NCBI RefSeq assembly: GCF_002005145.1
Contig: NZ_CP019698.1
Coordinates: 1,860,001 to 1,924,000, forward strand
Reading direction: 5' to 3'
DNA: 64,000 bases
Source of the DNA: Desulforamulus ferrireducens
GTDB lineage: Bacteria > Bacillota > Desulfotomaculia > Desulfotomaculales > Desulfotomaculaceae
Shown here piece after piece: positions 48,765 through 58,155 of the stretch. Positions within the stretch are counted from its first letter, which is position 1, and each line of letters starts with the position of its first letter. The notes under the pieces are model-generated. The model saw nothing but the letters and a program-made list of their open reading frames with translations, did no database searches and was not told the origin of the DNA. The translations under genes and the position numbers were made by a program.

Positions 48765-50006
48765 TTAACCCACCTGTAAAACCTGCCGGGCAGCGGAAAT
48801 AACACCCAGGCGAACATATTCCTTGGACAGTCCCCCCTGCAGATAAACGGCATAGGGCTTTCTTAAAGGAGCATCCGCACTTAGTTCGATGGAAGCACCC
48901 TGCACGAAGGTACCTGCAGCCATAATTACATCATCCTCATAGCCCGGCATATAATCGGGCTCCGGTAAGACATGGGCATCCACCGGTGAAGCAGCCTGTA
49001 ATCCCCGACAAAAGGCAATCAACCGCTGCGGGGTTTCCAAAGCAATTGCTTGGATAATGTCATGGCGAGGTTCGTCGTAAGCAGGAGAAACGCGGAAACC
49101 TAGTCTTTCAAACAATCTGGCGGCAAAGACCGCTCCCTTCAGGGCTTCGGCCACTGTATGGGGGGCTAGGAAAAAACCTTGTAATAGCAGTCTGTGATGG
49201 TCCAGGGTGGGACCTACCTCCGCTCCTATACCAGGGGCGGTAAAGCGATTAGCCGCACGCTCCACCAGTTCTTTTTTACCCACAATATAGCCACCGGTGG
49301 GTGCCAGGCCGCCACCGGGGTTTTTAATCAGTGAACCGGCCGCTAAATCCGCCCCCACCGCCGGGGGTTCTGCGGTCTCTACCAACTCGCCGTAACAGTT
49401 GTCAACAAACACGTAGGTATTAGGGCAACGGGCTTTCACAAATTCAATTAGCTTCTTTAACTCGGCCAGGGTTAAGGCAGGACGCCAGGCATAGCCCCGG
49501 GACCGTTGCACCAGAACTACCCTGGTTTTGCTATTGAGAGCCTGTTCAATGGCCGCCCAATCCAGCTTACCTTCGGTAGTAAGTTCCACCTGTCGATAAC
49601 TAATACCATAATCCTTAAGGGAACCAGAGGCGTTCCCTCTCTTGCCAATAATCTCTTCCAAGGTATCATAGGGTGAACCCTGGACAGCCAATAATTCATC
49701 GCCTGGTCTTAACAGTCCATAAAGGGCGATGGCAATGGCGTGGGTACCGGATACTATCTGTCCTCTCACCAGGGCAGCCTCAGCACCAAAGACATGGGCG
49801 TAAATCCTCTCTAAGGTTTCCCTTCCAGCATCATTATAACCATAACCGGTGGTTCCCCTTAAATGATAATCAGAGGTACGTGCCAGGTGAAACCCTGCCA
49901 AAACGCGGGCATGGTTTTGCATAGCCCTTTCCTCAATATGGCGGTAAATGGGCTGCACTTCATTTTCTACTTCCCTTGCCAGCTTGTCCAATTGATCGAT
50001 AGTCAT
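48765..50006 (-). CDS. ynbB: PLP-dependent, methionine gamma-lyase-related protein (YnbB/aluminium resistance family)
   Basis: 413 aa from the ATG at 50006, six bases after GGAGG. Fold type I PLP enzyme: GTTGYGYNDAGRETLERIYAHVFGAEAALVRGQIVSGTHAIA; the PLP lysine is in GSLIKNPGGGLAPTGGYIVG. Usually encoded near hfq/miaA/spoVK in Firmicutes, exactly as here. Real substrate unknown; the name aluminium resistance protein comes from an old annotation. Confidence 0.9.
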   Translation of the reverse strand: MTIDQLDKLAREVENEVQPIYRHIEERAMQNHARVLAGFHLARTSDYHLRGTTGYGYNDAGRETLERIYAHVFGAEAALVRGQIVSGTHAIAIALYGLLRPGDELLAVQGSPYDTLEEIIGKRGNASGSLKDYGISYRQVELTTEGKLDWAAIEQALNSKTRVVLVQRSRGYAWRPALTLAELKKLIEFVKARCPNTYVFVDNCYGELVETAEPPAVGADLAAGSLIKNPGGGLAPTGGYIVGKKELVERAANRFTAPGIGAEVGPTLDHHRLLLQGFFLAPHTVAEALKGAVFAARLFERLGFRVSPAYDEPRHDIIQAIALETPQRLIAFCRGLQAASPVDAHVLPEPDYMPGYEDDVIMAAGTFVQGASIELSADAPLRKPYAVYLQGGLSKEYVRLGVISAARQVLQVG

Positions 50007-50047
50007 AAATTCCTCCATGTTGCGCTTATTTCAGGTACTCGGAGGAA

Positions 50048-51004
50048 TTAAATATCCTCCAGAGCACCTGTCAAATCTTCTTTATGAATGGTCATTAAAT
50101 CCTCCCGGGAAATATTTTTTTTGCCCACCAGCCGTACTGCCTGGTAACGCATAGCTCTCTCAATAAGGTTACGCACCAAGCGGGCGTTACCGCTGTGTTC
50201 ATGTTTATGGATCATACCAGCCACAATTTTCGCCAGTTCCTCCCGCGCCAGGGGTGCTAAGGTGTATTGCCGCTGTTTTAGCATTAAATCCGCTATTTCC
50301 ATCAGTTCATCAAGACTGTAATCCGGGAAGGTGATATGTATGGGAAACCGCGAACGCAGACCCGGGTTGGTTTCCAGGAAATAATCCATTTCATCCTGGT
50401 AGCCCGCCAGGATAATAATTAAATTATCCTTGTGGTTTTCCATACTAGCCACCATAGCGTCAATGGCTTCCTTGCCAAAGTCCTTTTCCCCGCCCCTGGC
50501 CAGGGAATAAGCCTCATCGATAAACAAAATACCCCCCAGGGCTTTTTTGATCTGATCCCTTGTTTTAGCAGCGGTATGACCGATGTACTCCCCCACCAGA
50601 TCGGCTCGTTCTACTTCAATCAAGTGACCCTTGGGCAACACATTAATTTCCTTAAATAACCGCCCCACTATTCTCGCCACAGTGGTTTTACCGGTACCAG
50701 GATTACCCTTAAAGATCATATGTAAAACCATTGGCTCGTAAATTAGTTTTTCCTTTTGTCTCAGTTTCTGTATTTCCACAAAGGCTTGGATTTCGTGAAC
50801 TAGCTTTTTCACACCGGAGAGTCCTATGAGCGAATCCAGTTCTCCTAATATCTCCTGGGTTGCCTTTTTGCTTGCTTCCTCATTACCCGCTGTTTTATCC
50901 TGGACAGTTGGCTTAGGCGTTAAAGCAGGTCTTTTAAGTAAGCCCGGTGATTTAGGTGGTTCTGGTCGACTGGGCGGTTTTTGCCACATTTTTATCTTCA
51001 CCAA
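50048..51004 (-). CDS. spoVK: Stage V sporulation protein K, AAA+ ATPase
   Basis: About 318 aa. The TTG at 51004 is eight bases after GGAGG; a GTG at 51013 overlaps that site, and a GTG at 51001 is also possible. CbxX/CfxQ-type AAA+: GNPGTGKTTVARIVGRLF (Walker A), GGILFIDEAYSLARGG (Walker B), HITFPDYSLDELMEIADLML and arginine finger region NARLVRNLIERAM. Made in the mother cell and needed for spore maturation in B. subtilis; a proline-rich N-terminal tail precedes the ATPase. Confidence 0.92.
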   Translation of the reverse strand: MVKIKMWQKPPSRPEPPKSPGLLKRPALTPKPTVQDKTAGNEEASKKATQEILGELDSLIGLSGVKKLVHEIQAFVEIQKLRQKEKLIYEPMVLHMIFKGNPGTGKTTVARIVGRLFKEINVLPKGHLIEVERADLVGEYIGHTAAKTRDQIKKALGGILFIDEAYSLARGGEKDFGKEAIDAMVASMENHKDNLIIILAGYQDEMDYFLETNPGLRSRFPIHITFPDYSLDELMEIADLMLKQRQYTLAPLAREELAKIVAGMIHKHEHSGNARLVRNLIERAMRYQAVRLVGKKNISREDLMTIHKEDLTGALEDI

Positions 51005-51123
51005 GGAATTCACCTCCGGGTAAAACTGTTTTATTCGACTTCTAAAAACAGTATACGCTCAGAGGGCTAAATAGTGACCAAAAATCAAAAGCCCCTCCAG
51101 GGGAGAGGCTAAGCAAACCTAAA

Positions 51124-51366
51124 TTATACAGGTTTATTTTCCGAAAAGGAGGTATTCACCGGACGCATGGGACTAATGGTGGAGATAGCATGCTTATACA
51201 CCATCAGTTGCTTGCCATCACTTTCTAAGATCACAGTAAAGTTATCAAAACCTCTAACCATACCCTTTAATTGAAAGCCATTAATTAAGAATATGGTCAT
51301 AGGTATATTTTCTTTCCTCACCTGATTCAAAAAGGCATCTTGTAAATTAATTTGAGGTTTGGTCAT
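51124..51366 (-). CDS. hfq: RNA chaperone Hfq
   Basis: 80 aa from the ATG at 51366, seven bases after GGAGGGA. Sm1: [43 protein letters not shown]; Sm2: [14 protein letters not shown] (YKHA motif). Forms a hexameric ring that binds small RNAs and U-rich ends. Typical position downstream of miaA. Confidence 0.97.
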   Translation of the reverse strand: MTKPQINLQDAFLNQVRKENIPMTIFLINGFQLKGMVRGFDNFTVILESDGKQLMVYKHAISTISPMRPVNTSFSENKPV

Positions 51367-51410
51367 AAAGGTTCCCTCCAAAAATATTTTCTCTCTAAGT
51401 GTGTTACGTT

Positions 51411-52358
51411 CTACATTTTTAATAGATCTCCTGCAATCCTTTGGGCAATTTCTTTGGCAACTTCTCTACGATCTGTATTTTCTGCCAATTCTATCCACTC
51501 AATTCTTTTATCAGCCCGAAACCAGGTAAGTTGTCTTTTAGCAAAACGTCTGGTATTACGTTTAAGTATTTCCACTGCTTCATCCAAGGTACATTCCCCA
51601 TTGAGGTAAGCAATGATCTCTTTATAACCCAACCCCTGTAAGGCTGTGCCAAGTTTACTGTATTTTTGTAGTAGTTGCCTTACTTCCTGCACCAAGCCCT
51701 GCGCCAGCATCAAATCTACCCGTTGTTCGATCCTTCTATATAATAATTGCCGATCCATGGTTAATCCAAACATAAACAAGCGGTACTTGGGCTGGCTTAT
51801 TTGATCATTATACTGATATTCATTGATGGATTTACCTGTCAGGTGGTATACTTCCAAAGCCCGAATAACACGTCTGGTGTCATTGGGATGCAGGCGCGCT
51901 GCGGTAACAGGATCCACTGCGGCCAACCTTTGATGCATGGCCAAAGGACCTAGGCGGGCAGCATCCTCCATCAACTGTTTACGCAGTTTTTCATCTCTGG
52001 CTGCCGGTGTAAAATCATAATGGTCGATCACTGCTCTGACATAGAGGCCGGTACCACCCACCAGGAAAGGAAGGTTACCTCGTGCTGTAATGTCCTCAAT
52101 TAATTGTTCCGCATCCCTTTGGAACATGGCCACACTGTATTCCTCATCGGGATCCACCACGTCTATTAGATGATGGGGAATACCCTGCATCTCGGCCAGG
52201 GTAGGCTTGGCGGTGCCAATATCCATACCCCGGTAAACCTGCATGGAATCTGCGGAAATAACCTCTCCATGCAAAATTTTGGCCATTTCAATGGCTACCT
52301 CGGTCTTCCCCGCAGCAGTTGGTCCCACTATCACCACCAGTGGTTTTAAACTTTTCAT
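51411..52358 (-). CDS. miaA: tRNA dimethylallyltransferase
   Basis: 315 aa. P-loop [75 protein letters not shown]. Adds a dimethylallyl group to A37 of tRNAs reading U-starting codons; MiaB (61441-62805) then methylthiolates it. Starts one base after the stop of the methyltransferase gene. Confidence 0.97.
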   Translation of the reverse strand: MKSLKPLVVIVGPTAAGKTEVAIEMAKILHGEVISADSMQVYRGMDIGTAKPTLAEMQGIPHHLIDVVDPDEEYSVAMFQRDAEQLIEDITARGNLPFLVGGTGLYVRAVIDHYDFTPAARDEKLRKQLMEDAARLGPLAMHQRLAAVDPVTAARLHPNDTRRVIRALEVYHLTGKSINEYQYNDQISQPKYRLFMFGLTMDRQLLYRRIEQRVDLMLAQGLVQEVRQLLQKYSKLGTALQGLGYKEIIAYLNGECTLDEAVEILKRNTRRFAKRQLTWFRADKRIEWIELAENTDRREVAKEIAQRIAGDLLKM

Positions 52359-53156
52359 CTAGCTACTCCCCCCCTTTTGGATAATACCATAGGCCACCGG
52401 GGAATAGCGTCCTCCCTGAATGGTATGAAAGCCTAACCGAAAAAATTCCTGGCTGTCACTGCTTTCTTTCATGACAACTCTTTGTCTGGCTACTCGTATT
52501 GCTTCCTGCACGGCCTCTGCCGTTAGTGGGCTATGGTTGGCCAAGGGTCGCAGGGGTTCCAGAGAGCTTGATTTTTCCTTAGGCACTCTAAACATAGGGT
52601 CAAAATATACCACATCAAAGGAATTGTCCGGTTGTTGCCGCAAATAGTTTAAGTGATGTTCATTGATGACCTGAATTCGCCGCATGGCCTCAAGCAGGGC
52701 GGGCTTTTCGCCACTGTAGGTCTTTAACCCTCGCCTTACAATCTCTGCCACCGGACGGGAGTCCTCTAAACCAATAACCTTCCCCCGGGGCCCTACCACA
52801 AAACTGGCCACCAGGGCATCTGAGGCTAACCCCAGGGTACAGTCTAACAGGGTATCTCCTTCCCGCAGATCCATGGCACTAATCATTTGGTCAGTTTTCC
52901 CAGTCTGCATTTCCTTTATACGTAATTTGGCTAATCCTGGATGAAAAAACAATTCTTTATCATCCACCAGCAGGGATAATTTTTCTTTAGTCACTATTAG
53001 TATAAGATTGCTGCCGCTTAATTCCCGGAGAGCCTGTAGGGATAGTTTTTTCCGTGGCAAATAAGGAGCCTGAAGCTCCCTACTCAGAGCCAAAGCCTCT
53101 TGCTCCAGTTGCTCAGCACTGCGGATACCGGTTGTGATAACAATGGAATCCTTCAT
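52359..53156 (-). CDS. Class I SAM-dependent methyltransferase (RsmJ-like), target unknown
   Basis: 265 aa; overlaps mutL by 4 bases. The SAM fold spans about 85-230: GDTLLDCTLGLASDALVASFVVGPRGKVIGLEDS, and FDVVYFDPMFRVPKEKSSSLEPLRPLANHSPLT, where the DPM(F/Y) signature and the following region resemble RsmJ/DUF548 16S rRNA methylases. The N-terminal 80 residues are unlike E. coli RsmJ. Conserved between mutL and miaA in related clostridia. Probably modifies rRNA. Confidence 0.75.
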   Translation of the reverse strand: MKDSIVITTGIRSAEQLEQEALALSRELQAPYLPRKKLSLQALRELSGSNLILIVTKEKLSLLVDDKELFFHPGLAKLRIKEMQTGKTDQMISAMDLREGDTLLDCTLGLASDALVASFVVGPRGKVIGLEDSRPVAEIVRRGLKTYSGEKPALLEAMRRIQVINEHHLNYLRQQPDNSFDVVYFDPMFRVPKEKSSSLEPLRPLANHSPLTAEAVQEAIRVARQRVVMKESSDSQEFFRLGFHTIQGGRYSPVAYGIIQKGGSS

Positions 53157-54988
53157 CTTTTAAACCTTTTTTTCAGCTCCTCATGAGTAATATGAATTAA
53201 CGTAGGCCTCCCATGGGGGCAGCAAAAGGGCTGCTGGCATTGCGCCAATCCTTCCAGCAGAGCTTTGATCTCTGAGTTACCCAGATGTGCCTTAGCCTTG
53301 ACAGCATCCCGGCAAGCCATGGAGGCTGCCAGTTGTTCAATAACTAAACCCTGATCAAGTTTTTGCCCGGGCATCTCCCGCAGTCTGGCTAATAGATCCA
53401 AGAAAATCTCCCTGGGGGCATCCGCCGCGCCAGCTGGAACACCCCTTAGTAAAAAAGTATCCCCGCCAAAGTGTTCCAATATAAAGCCGGCTGCTTGAAA
53501 ATCCAAGATATGCTGAATCACCAGTTGAGCCTCATGTTGCGGAATTTCCAAGGTAATGGGTTGTAACAGCATTTGCGATTGGGCCTTTTCCTGTAATAAC
53601 TTGAAGTACTTCTCATATAATACCCTTTCATGGGCGGCATGTTGGTCAATAATATATAATCCTGCTTCACCATAGGCCAGTACATAGGTAGGGGGAACCT
53701 GTCCAACGGGTGTTAAATAGGGAAATATGTTATCTGCTGCTTGATAGTTGTCCTTATGCTCTTGGACTTGGTGAGTTGCTGGACTTGTTATCTCCCTGGG
53801 TCTAAACAGCGGTTCTTCCTTCACCCTGGCTGTCGGCGGTGCCGGCTGCGGTAAGGAAAAGCTCATTTGTTCCTTACTTTGTATTGTATCTGGGACCTTG
53901 GTGGTATTAATCTCTTTGTTAGCTGATGTTGGTTGCTCTGTGGTAACCAATTTTTCCTGGCTCCTGCCCGGCATGATCTCCCATAAACCTGGAATGACCT
54001 TGGGTAAGCTCAGGGTTTGACTAAGGGCTCCCAACAACTCCTGCTGCACTTCCTTCTCCCTGGCAAACCGCACTTCCATTTTGGTTGGATGAACATTGAC
54101 ATCCACCTGAGCAGGGTCTAACTTTAGCTGGAGAACAGCTATGGGAAAACGACCGGCAGGAATTAAGTTTTGGTAGGACTGCTGTAAGATACTGGACAGC
54201 AGGGCACTACGAATGTAGCGGCCATTAATAAAGAAATTTTGATAAAGCCGGGAAGCCCTGGTGAGCACAGGCTTACTGATTAACCCAGTCAGGCTGAGCA
54301 GAGAACCCTGATAATTTACCTCCAGCATAGAGCGAACATTTTCTACGCCATAAATACTGGCAGCGGTATCTTTAAGCATACCGGTTCCCGGACTAAAAAA
54401 AAGTACTTTGCCACCACTGCGCAGTTCAAAGCGAACCATTGGCCTGGCCAGGGCGATTCTTGATAACATATCACTTATTTGGTTAGTCTCGGCTGTTGCG
54501 GTTTTGAGAAACTTCTTTCTGGCCGGGGTGTTATAAAATAAGTCTTTCACTTCTATGGAGGTACCCACCGGGCAACCCACAGGAGATACCTCTTTAATCT
54601 CCCCTGCTTCTATAACCACCTTGGTACCGGCCAGATCCTCCTCCTGTCTGGTAATCAGGGTTACCTTGGCCACAGCTGCAATACTGGCCATAGCTTCCCC
54701 TCGAAACCCCAGGGTAACAATACGATGTAAATCCTCGGCAATTTTAATTTTGCTGGTGGCATGGCGTTGAAAACAAAGGGTGGCATCCTCCGAGGACATG
54801 CCACTTCCGTTATCCACCACTTTAATGCAGTCCGCGCCACCTTCCACTAACTCAACACTAATTTTGCTGGCGCCTGCATCCAAGCTATTTTCCACTAATT
54901 CCTTAACCACAGAAACTGGACGTTCCACAACCTCACCGGCAGCAATCTGGTTGGCTGTGGCTTCGTCCAGTACAAGAATTTTACTCAA
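53153..54988 (-). CDS. mutL: DNA mismatch repair protein MutL
   Basis: 611 aa. GHKL ATPase with the signatures LVENSLDAGASKI, GFRGEAMASIAAVA and the DNA-binding arm VNVHPTKMEVRFA. A proline-rich linker (about 345-435) follows, then the dimerisation domain containing the endonuclease motif QHAAHERVLYEKY (DQHAxxER) and the Cys/His metal motifs CPHGRPT, so it has nicking activity as expected where MutH is absent. First gene of mutL-MT-miaA-hfq. Confidence 0.96.
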   Translation of the reverse strand: MSKILVLDEATANQIAAGEVVERPVSVVKELVENSLDAGASKISVELVEGGADCIKVVDNGSGMSSEDATLCFQRHATSKIKIAEDLHRIVTLGFRGEAMASIAAVAKVTLITRQEEDLAGTKVVIEAGEIKEVSPVGCPVGTSIEVKDLFYNTPARKKFLKTATAETNQISDMLSRIALARPMVRFELRSGGKVLFFSPGTGMLKDTAASIYGVENVRSMLEVNYQGSLLSLTGLISKPVLTRASRLYQNFFINGRYIRSALLSSILQQSYQNLIPAGRFPIAVLQLKLDPAQVDVNVHPTKMEVRFAREKEVQQELLGALSQTLSLPKVIPGLWEIMPGRSQEKLVTTEQPTSANKEINTTKVPDTIQSKEQMSFSLPQPAPPTARVKEEPLFRPREITSPATHQVQEHKDNYQAADNIFPYLTPVGQVPPTYVLAYGEAGLYIIDQHAAHERVLYEKYFKLLQEKAQSQMLLQPITLEIPQHEAQLVIQHILDFQAAGFILEHFGGDTFLLRGVPAGAADAPREIFLDLLARLREMPGQKLDQGLVIEQLAASMACRDAVKAKAHLGNSEIKALLEGLAQCQQPFCCPHGRPTLIHITHEELKKRFKR

Positions 54989-54998
54989 GTTGTCACTC

Positions 54999-56354
54999 CT
55001 ATCCGTCCGAGCGCACTTCTTTTTGTTCTTCCCGTTGGAACATCATAAAGGTGTCTGTAGATTTGTCTTGCAGGTATACGTAATTAAAACGATAATCCTG
55101 CTTATACTGCTCATATATATGCCAGCCTTCTTCCTGGCAGCTTTTGCAAGCTTGGAAGGGGATAGTAATAGCCAAAATATGATATCTCTTACCGTCAGGA
55201 TGATAGGCCTGGGAGTCAATGGTTAGATTACCCGGGCATTGGGGACAATTATAAACCCTTTCTATCTGCTTCTCCTCAATAAACTGAGTATCGTAATAAA
55301 TAGGTTTATTGCGTTGGTAAATTTTATTACCATTGGTAAGGGACAGTGGATCTACTTTATGGCGACCCTGCCAAATTTCGTTTAACTCCTCCACTACCCG
55401 TTGAACTTGGTCAAAGACCTTGGGATTTTCCTGGTAGCGGTGGGGATAATAACCAGGCTCCACCACCGAGGTGTAATCCTTGCCTGCTAAAGCCAACAAA
55501 ATGGCTAGATTAACGTAAGGCAAAGCAGATTCGATGGCATAACCGCCTTCCAAAACAGCCAAGTCCGGTTTAAGCTTCTCGGTTAAACGGGCATAGCCCT
55601 GGGCACTGATCAGCATCTGACCCAGCGGATCGGTGAAGTGATTATCCTGACCGGCGGAGTTTACGACAAAATCCGGCTGCCAATCCTTCAATATGGGAAG
55701 AATTAAATTATCCACCACGTAGTGCAAGCCGGTGTCTGTTACTCCCGGCGGCAAGGGAATGTTCAGCGTGGTGGCATAGGCACCCGGGCCCCCCAGTTCA
55801 TAGGTAAAACCGGTACCGGGATAAATGGTCCGGCCGTCCTGATGAAAGGATATAAACAACACATCCGGATCATGGTAAAAAATGTCCTGGGTGCCATCGC
55901 CATGATGGACATCCGTATCCACAATGGCAATCCGCTTTAAGCCGTAGGTACGCCTGAGATAATCCACTAAGATTGCTTCATTATTAATGCTACAAAAGCC
56001 TCGGTTGCCATGCACCACCCGCATGGCATGATGCCCTGGAGGACGCACCAAGGCAAAACCGTTTTTCAGTTGGCCGTTTAATACTTTTTCCCCCAAGCTC
56101 ATGGCCGAACCGGCAGCAATGCGATGTGCTTCTAAGACCTGGGCACTGACATCGGGCACACAAAAATGCACCCTGGCTATATCGTGGAGGCTGGCTAGTC
56201 GCGGGGGGAACTCTTCGATTTCAGGTAAATCTAAGATACCCTCTTCAAAAATTTGATCCCTGGTATATAAAAGTCGTTCTTCCCTTTCCGGGTGGGTGGG
56301 AGAAATAGCCCAGTCAAAGGCAGGAAAGAAAACAATGCCGGTTTTCTTCTTCAT
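54999..56354 (-). CDS. Histone deacetylase-family (AcuC-like) protein with a C-terminal zinc-ribbon-like tail
   Basis: 451 aa. Deacetylase domain at about 1-310: ARVHFCVP, RPPGHHAM, GFCSINNEAI, IVDTDVHHGDGTQDIFY (zinc Asp/His), SAGQDNHFTDPLG (zinc Asp) and LEGGYA; all zinc and catalytic residues appear present. The tail adds NCPQCPGNL (Cys about 371/374) and ACKSCQEEG (about 402/405), a likely zinc ribbon absent from ordinary AcuC. Start ATG overlaps the stop of the hydantoinase-family gene. Substrate unknown: acetyl-lysine or acetylated polyamine are options. Confidence 0.85.
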   Translation of the reverse strand: MKKKTGIVFFPAFDWAISPTHPEREERLLYTRDQIFEEGILDLPEIEEFPPRLASLHDIARVHFCVPDVSAQVLEAHRIAAGSAMSLGEKVLNGQLKNGFALVRPPGHHAMRVVHGNRGFCSINNEAILVDYLRRTYGLKRIAIVDTDVHHGDGTQDIFYHDPDVLFISFHQDGRTIYPGTGFTYELGGPGAYATTLNIPLPPGVTDTGLHYVVDNLILPILKDWQPDFVVNSAGQDNHFTDPLGQMLISAQGYARLTEKLKPDLAVLEGGYAIESALPYVNLAILLALAGKDYTSVVEPGYYPHRYQENPKVFDQVQRVVEELNEIWQGRHKVDPLSLTNGNKIYQRNKPIYYDTQFIEEKQIERVYNCPQCPGNLTIDSQAYHPDGKRYHILAITIPFQACKSCQEEGWHIYEQYKQDYRFNYVYLQDKSTDTFMMFQREEQKEVRSDG

Positions 56355-58036
56355 TATTTTAATAACCTCCCCCCGGAACCAATATGACCAAGAATTCCTC
56401 TGGGTGTTTGCACCGATATTTGATAAAGTTTACCGGTGGTTTGCCAATCCCGTACAATATTAAAGACATCCTGTCCGGTAATTTCTATCTCTTGTACATA
56501 CTGAGAAAGATTCATGCTGGCTGCCCTTTTCATCAGCCAGGATTTGGCCAGTTCCACCGCTGCCACTTCGTCAATGGGTCCTGCCAATTTACCCTGGTAG
56601 CCCTCTTCTTCAATAATATATATTTGCCTTTCGGTATCAGCTAGTAAATTAACCTGTAGTGTTGGTTTCGCCACCGCCGCTCCAATGGCATTGGCCACCG
56701 GCATATAGGGTGGCAGGATGGGGGTACAGCCCATTCTGGCGGCAATCTGGGGAACAAATCCGGCAGCACCGCCCCCCACTCCCACTACATTCTGAGGACG
56801 TAGCTTTTTCTTTTGTAACACTTCCCAAACCCGATAGGCTGGTTCTTGCTCCCACTCCAAATACATACGATCTATTTCTCTCACTATCGTCTCAATAACC
56901 AATTCAATAATGGTATGGGCCACTTCCATGGTACTCAACCCTATGGGTGCACCAAGTTTTTGCATGGCTTCCTTAGCTAAATCCAAATCCCCCATTTGGG
57001 TTATACCCATCACCCGCAGAGCATCTGTGGGAGTGGGCTGTGGTCCACCCAGGCAGTAGGCAGGTCCTACTCGTTCAGAGTAGATAATAAACTCCTGTCC
57101 CATCCGTTCAATAACACTGTCACCACCCACCGGCACGGAATTGACTGCCAAAGCCCGTACCTGGGTATAACGATCATCAATTTTAGCCCCACGGGAAGCC
57201 AAAAGTGGTTGACCGGATAGTATCAAAGCCAAATCCGTGGTGGTACCGCCGATATCCACCACTAAAGAGGTTTCGCCCGGAGGTGTTAAAGCCTGCACTC
57301 CCAGGGTGCTGGCGGCAGGTCCGGAAAATATAGTTTCCACCGGGACATCCTCTGAGGCTGTGAGGGGTAAAGTACCACCATCTGCTTTCAGAATAAAGAC
57401 TCCGGCGGTAATATCCCGGCGAGCCAAGGCATCTCGTACAGCATTGGCAAAATAATGATATTTTTCTCTGGTGGCACAGGTGAGCAGGGTATTGGCAATG
57501 CGACGGGGAAAATTTAATTTACCTCCGGCCCGGTGCCCCATCTCCACATGCCACTCTGGATGACGCTGTTTAATATACTCAGCTACCTTTAATTCGTGAG
57601 CATTATTACGGGTGGAGAATTTACCTACCACTGCCACCTTATTATAACCCCGCTGCTTTAACCACTCCACAGCACCGGCCAGTTCTTCTGTCCTAAGGGG
57701 AATAATCTCTCTGCCCCGGTAGTCAATAGCGCCGCTCAACACATAATAGTCAGTATGTTCACGATACTCCAGGAAAGATCGGCCAGGTCCAGGAAGAATA
57801 ATTACTCCCACTGGGTCATATTTCTTTTCGGCAATTAAATTGGTTACAATGGTGGTGCTGAAGACAACCCGTTCAATTTTTTCACCAGGTATACCTTTTA
57901 ATAAGCTGTCCAGCGCATCAGCCAGGGAAATAAGTAAATCATCCTGAGTTTCCACCTTGGCAGTGGCTCGCACAGCACTACCATCCAGCAGAACAGCGTC
58001 TGTACAGGTCCCCCCAACATCTATGCCGATAAACAT
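56354..58036 (-). CDS. Hydantoinase/oxoprolinase-family protein
   Basis: 560 aa. ASKHA-type ATPase: FIGIDVGGTCTDAVLLDG at the start, RVVFSTTIVTNLIAEKKYDPVG, GPAASTLGVQALT, VVDIGGTTTDLALILSGQP, VVGVGGGAAGFVPQIAARMGC and PVANAIGAAVAKP. Shorter than HyuA (about 690 aa) and with no HyuB partner next to it. It is coupled to the deacetylase-family gene, so the two probably act together. Reaction unknown; ATP-dependent opening of an amide ring is the family precedent. Confidence 0.85.
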   Translation of the reverse strand: MFIGIDVGGTCTDAVLLDGSAVRATAKVETQDDLLISLADALDSLLKGIPGEKIERVVFSTTIVTNLIAEKKYDPVGVIILPGPGRSFLEYREHTDYYVLSGAIDYRGREIIPLRTEELAGAVEWLKQRGYNKVAVVGKFSTRNNAHELKVAEYIKQRHPEWHVEMGHRAGGKLNFPRRIANTLLTCATREKYHYFANAVRDALARRDITAGVFILKADGGTLPLTASEDVPVETIFSGPAASTLGVQALTPPGETSLVVDIGGTTTDLALILSGQPLLASRGAKIDDRYTQVRALAVNSVPVGGDSVIERMGQEFIIYSERVGPAYCLGGPQPTPTDALRVMGITQMGDLDLAKEAMQKLGAPIGLSTMEVAHTIIELVIETIVREIDRMYLEWEQEPAYRVWEVLQKKKLRPQNVVGVGGGAAGFVPQIAARMGCTPILPPYMPVANAIGAAVAKPTLQVNLLADTERQIYIIEEEGYQGKLAGPIDEVAAVELAKSWLMKRAASMNLSQYVQEIEITGQDVFNIVRDWQTTGKLYQISVQTPRGILGHIGSGGRLLK

Positions 58037-58155
58037 GATGGCTCCTCACTTCCTTCGTGTACAAAAAGCATCCACCAGGAAACAACATTTATCATCCTAA
58101 AATGGACATTTTTTCTTTCAGTTTACCATAAAAATCCTGCTATTAAAATCACCCT

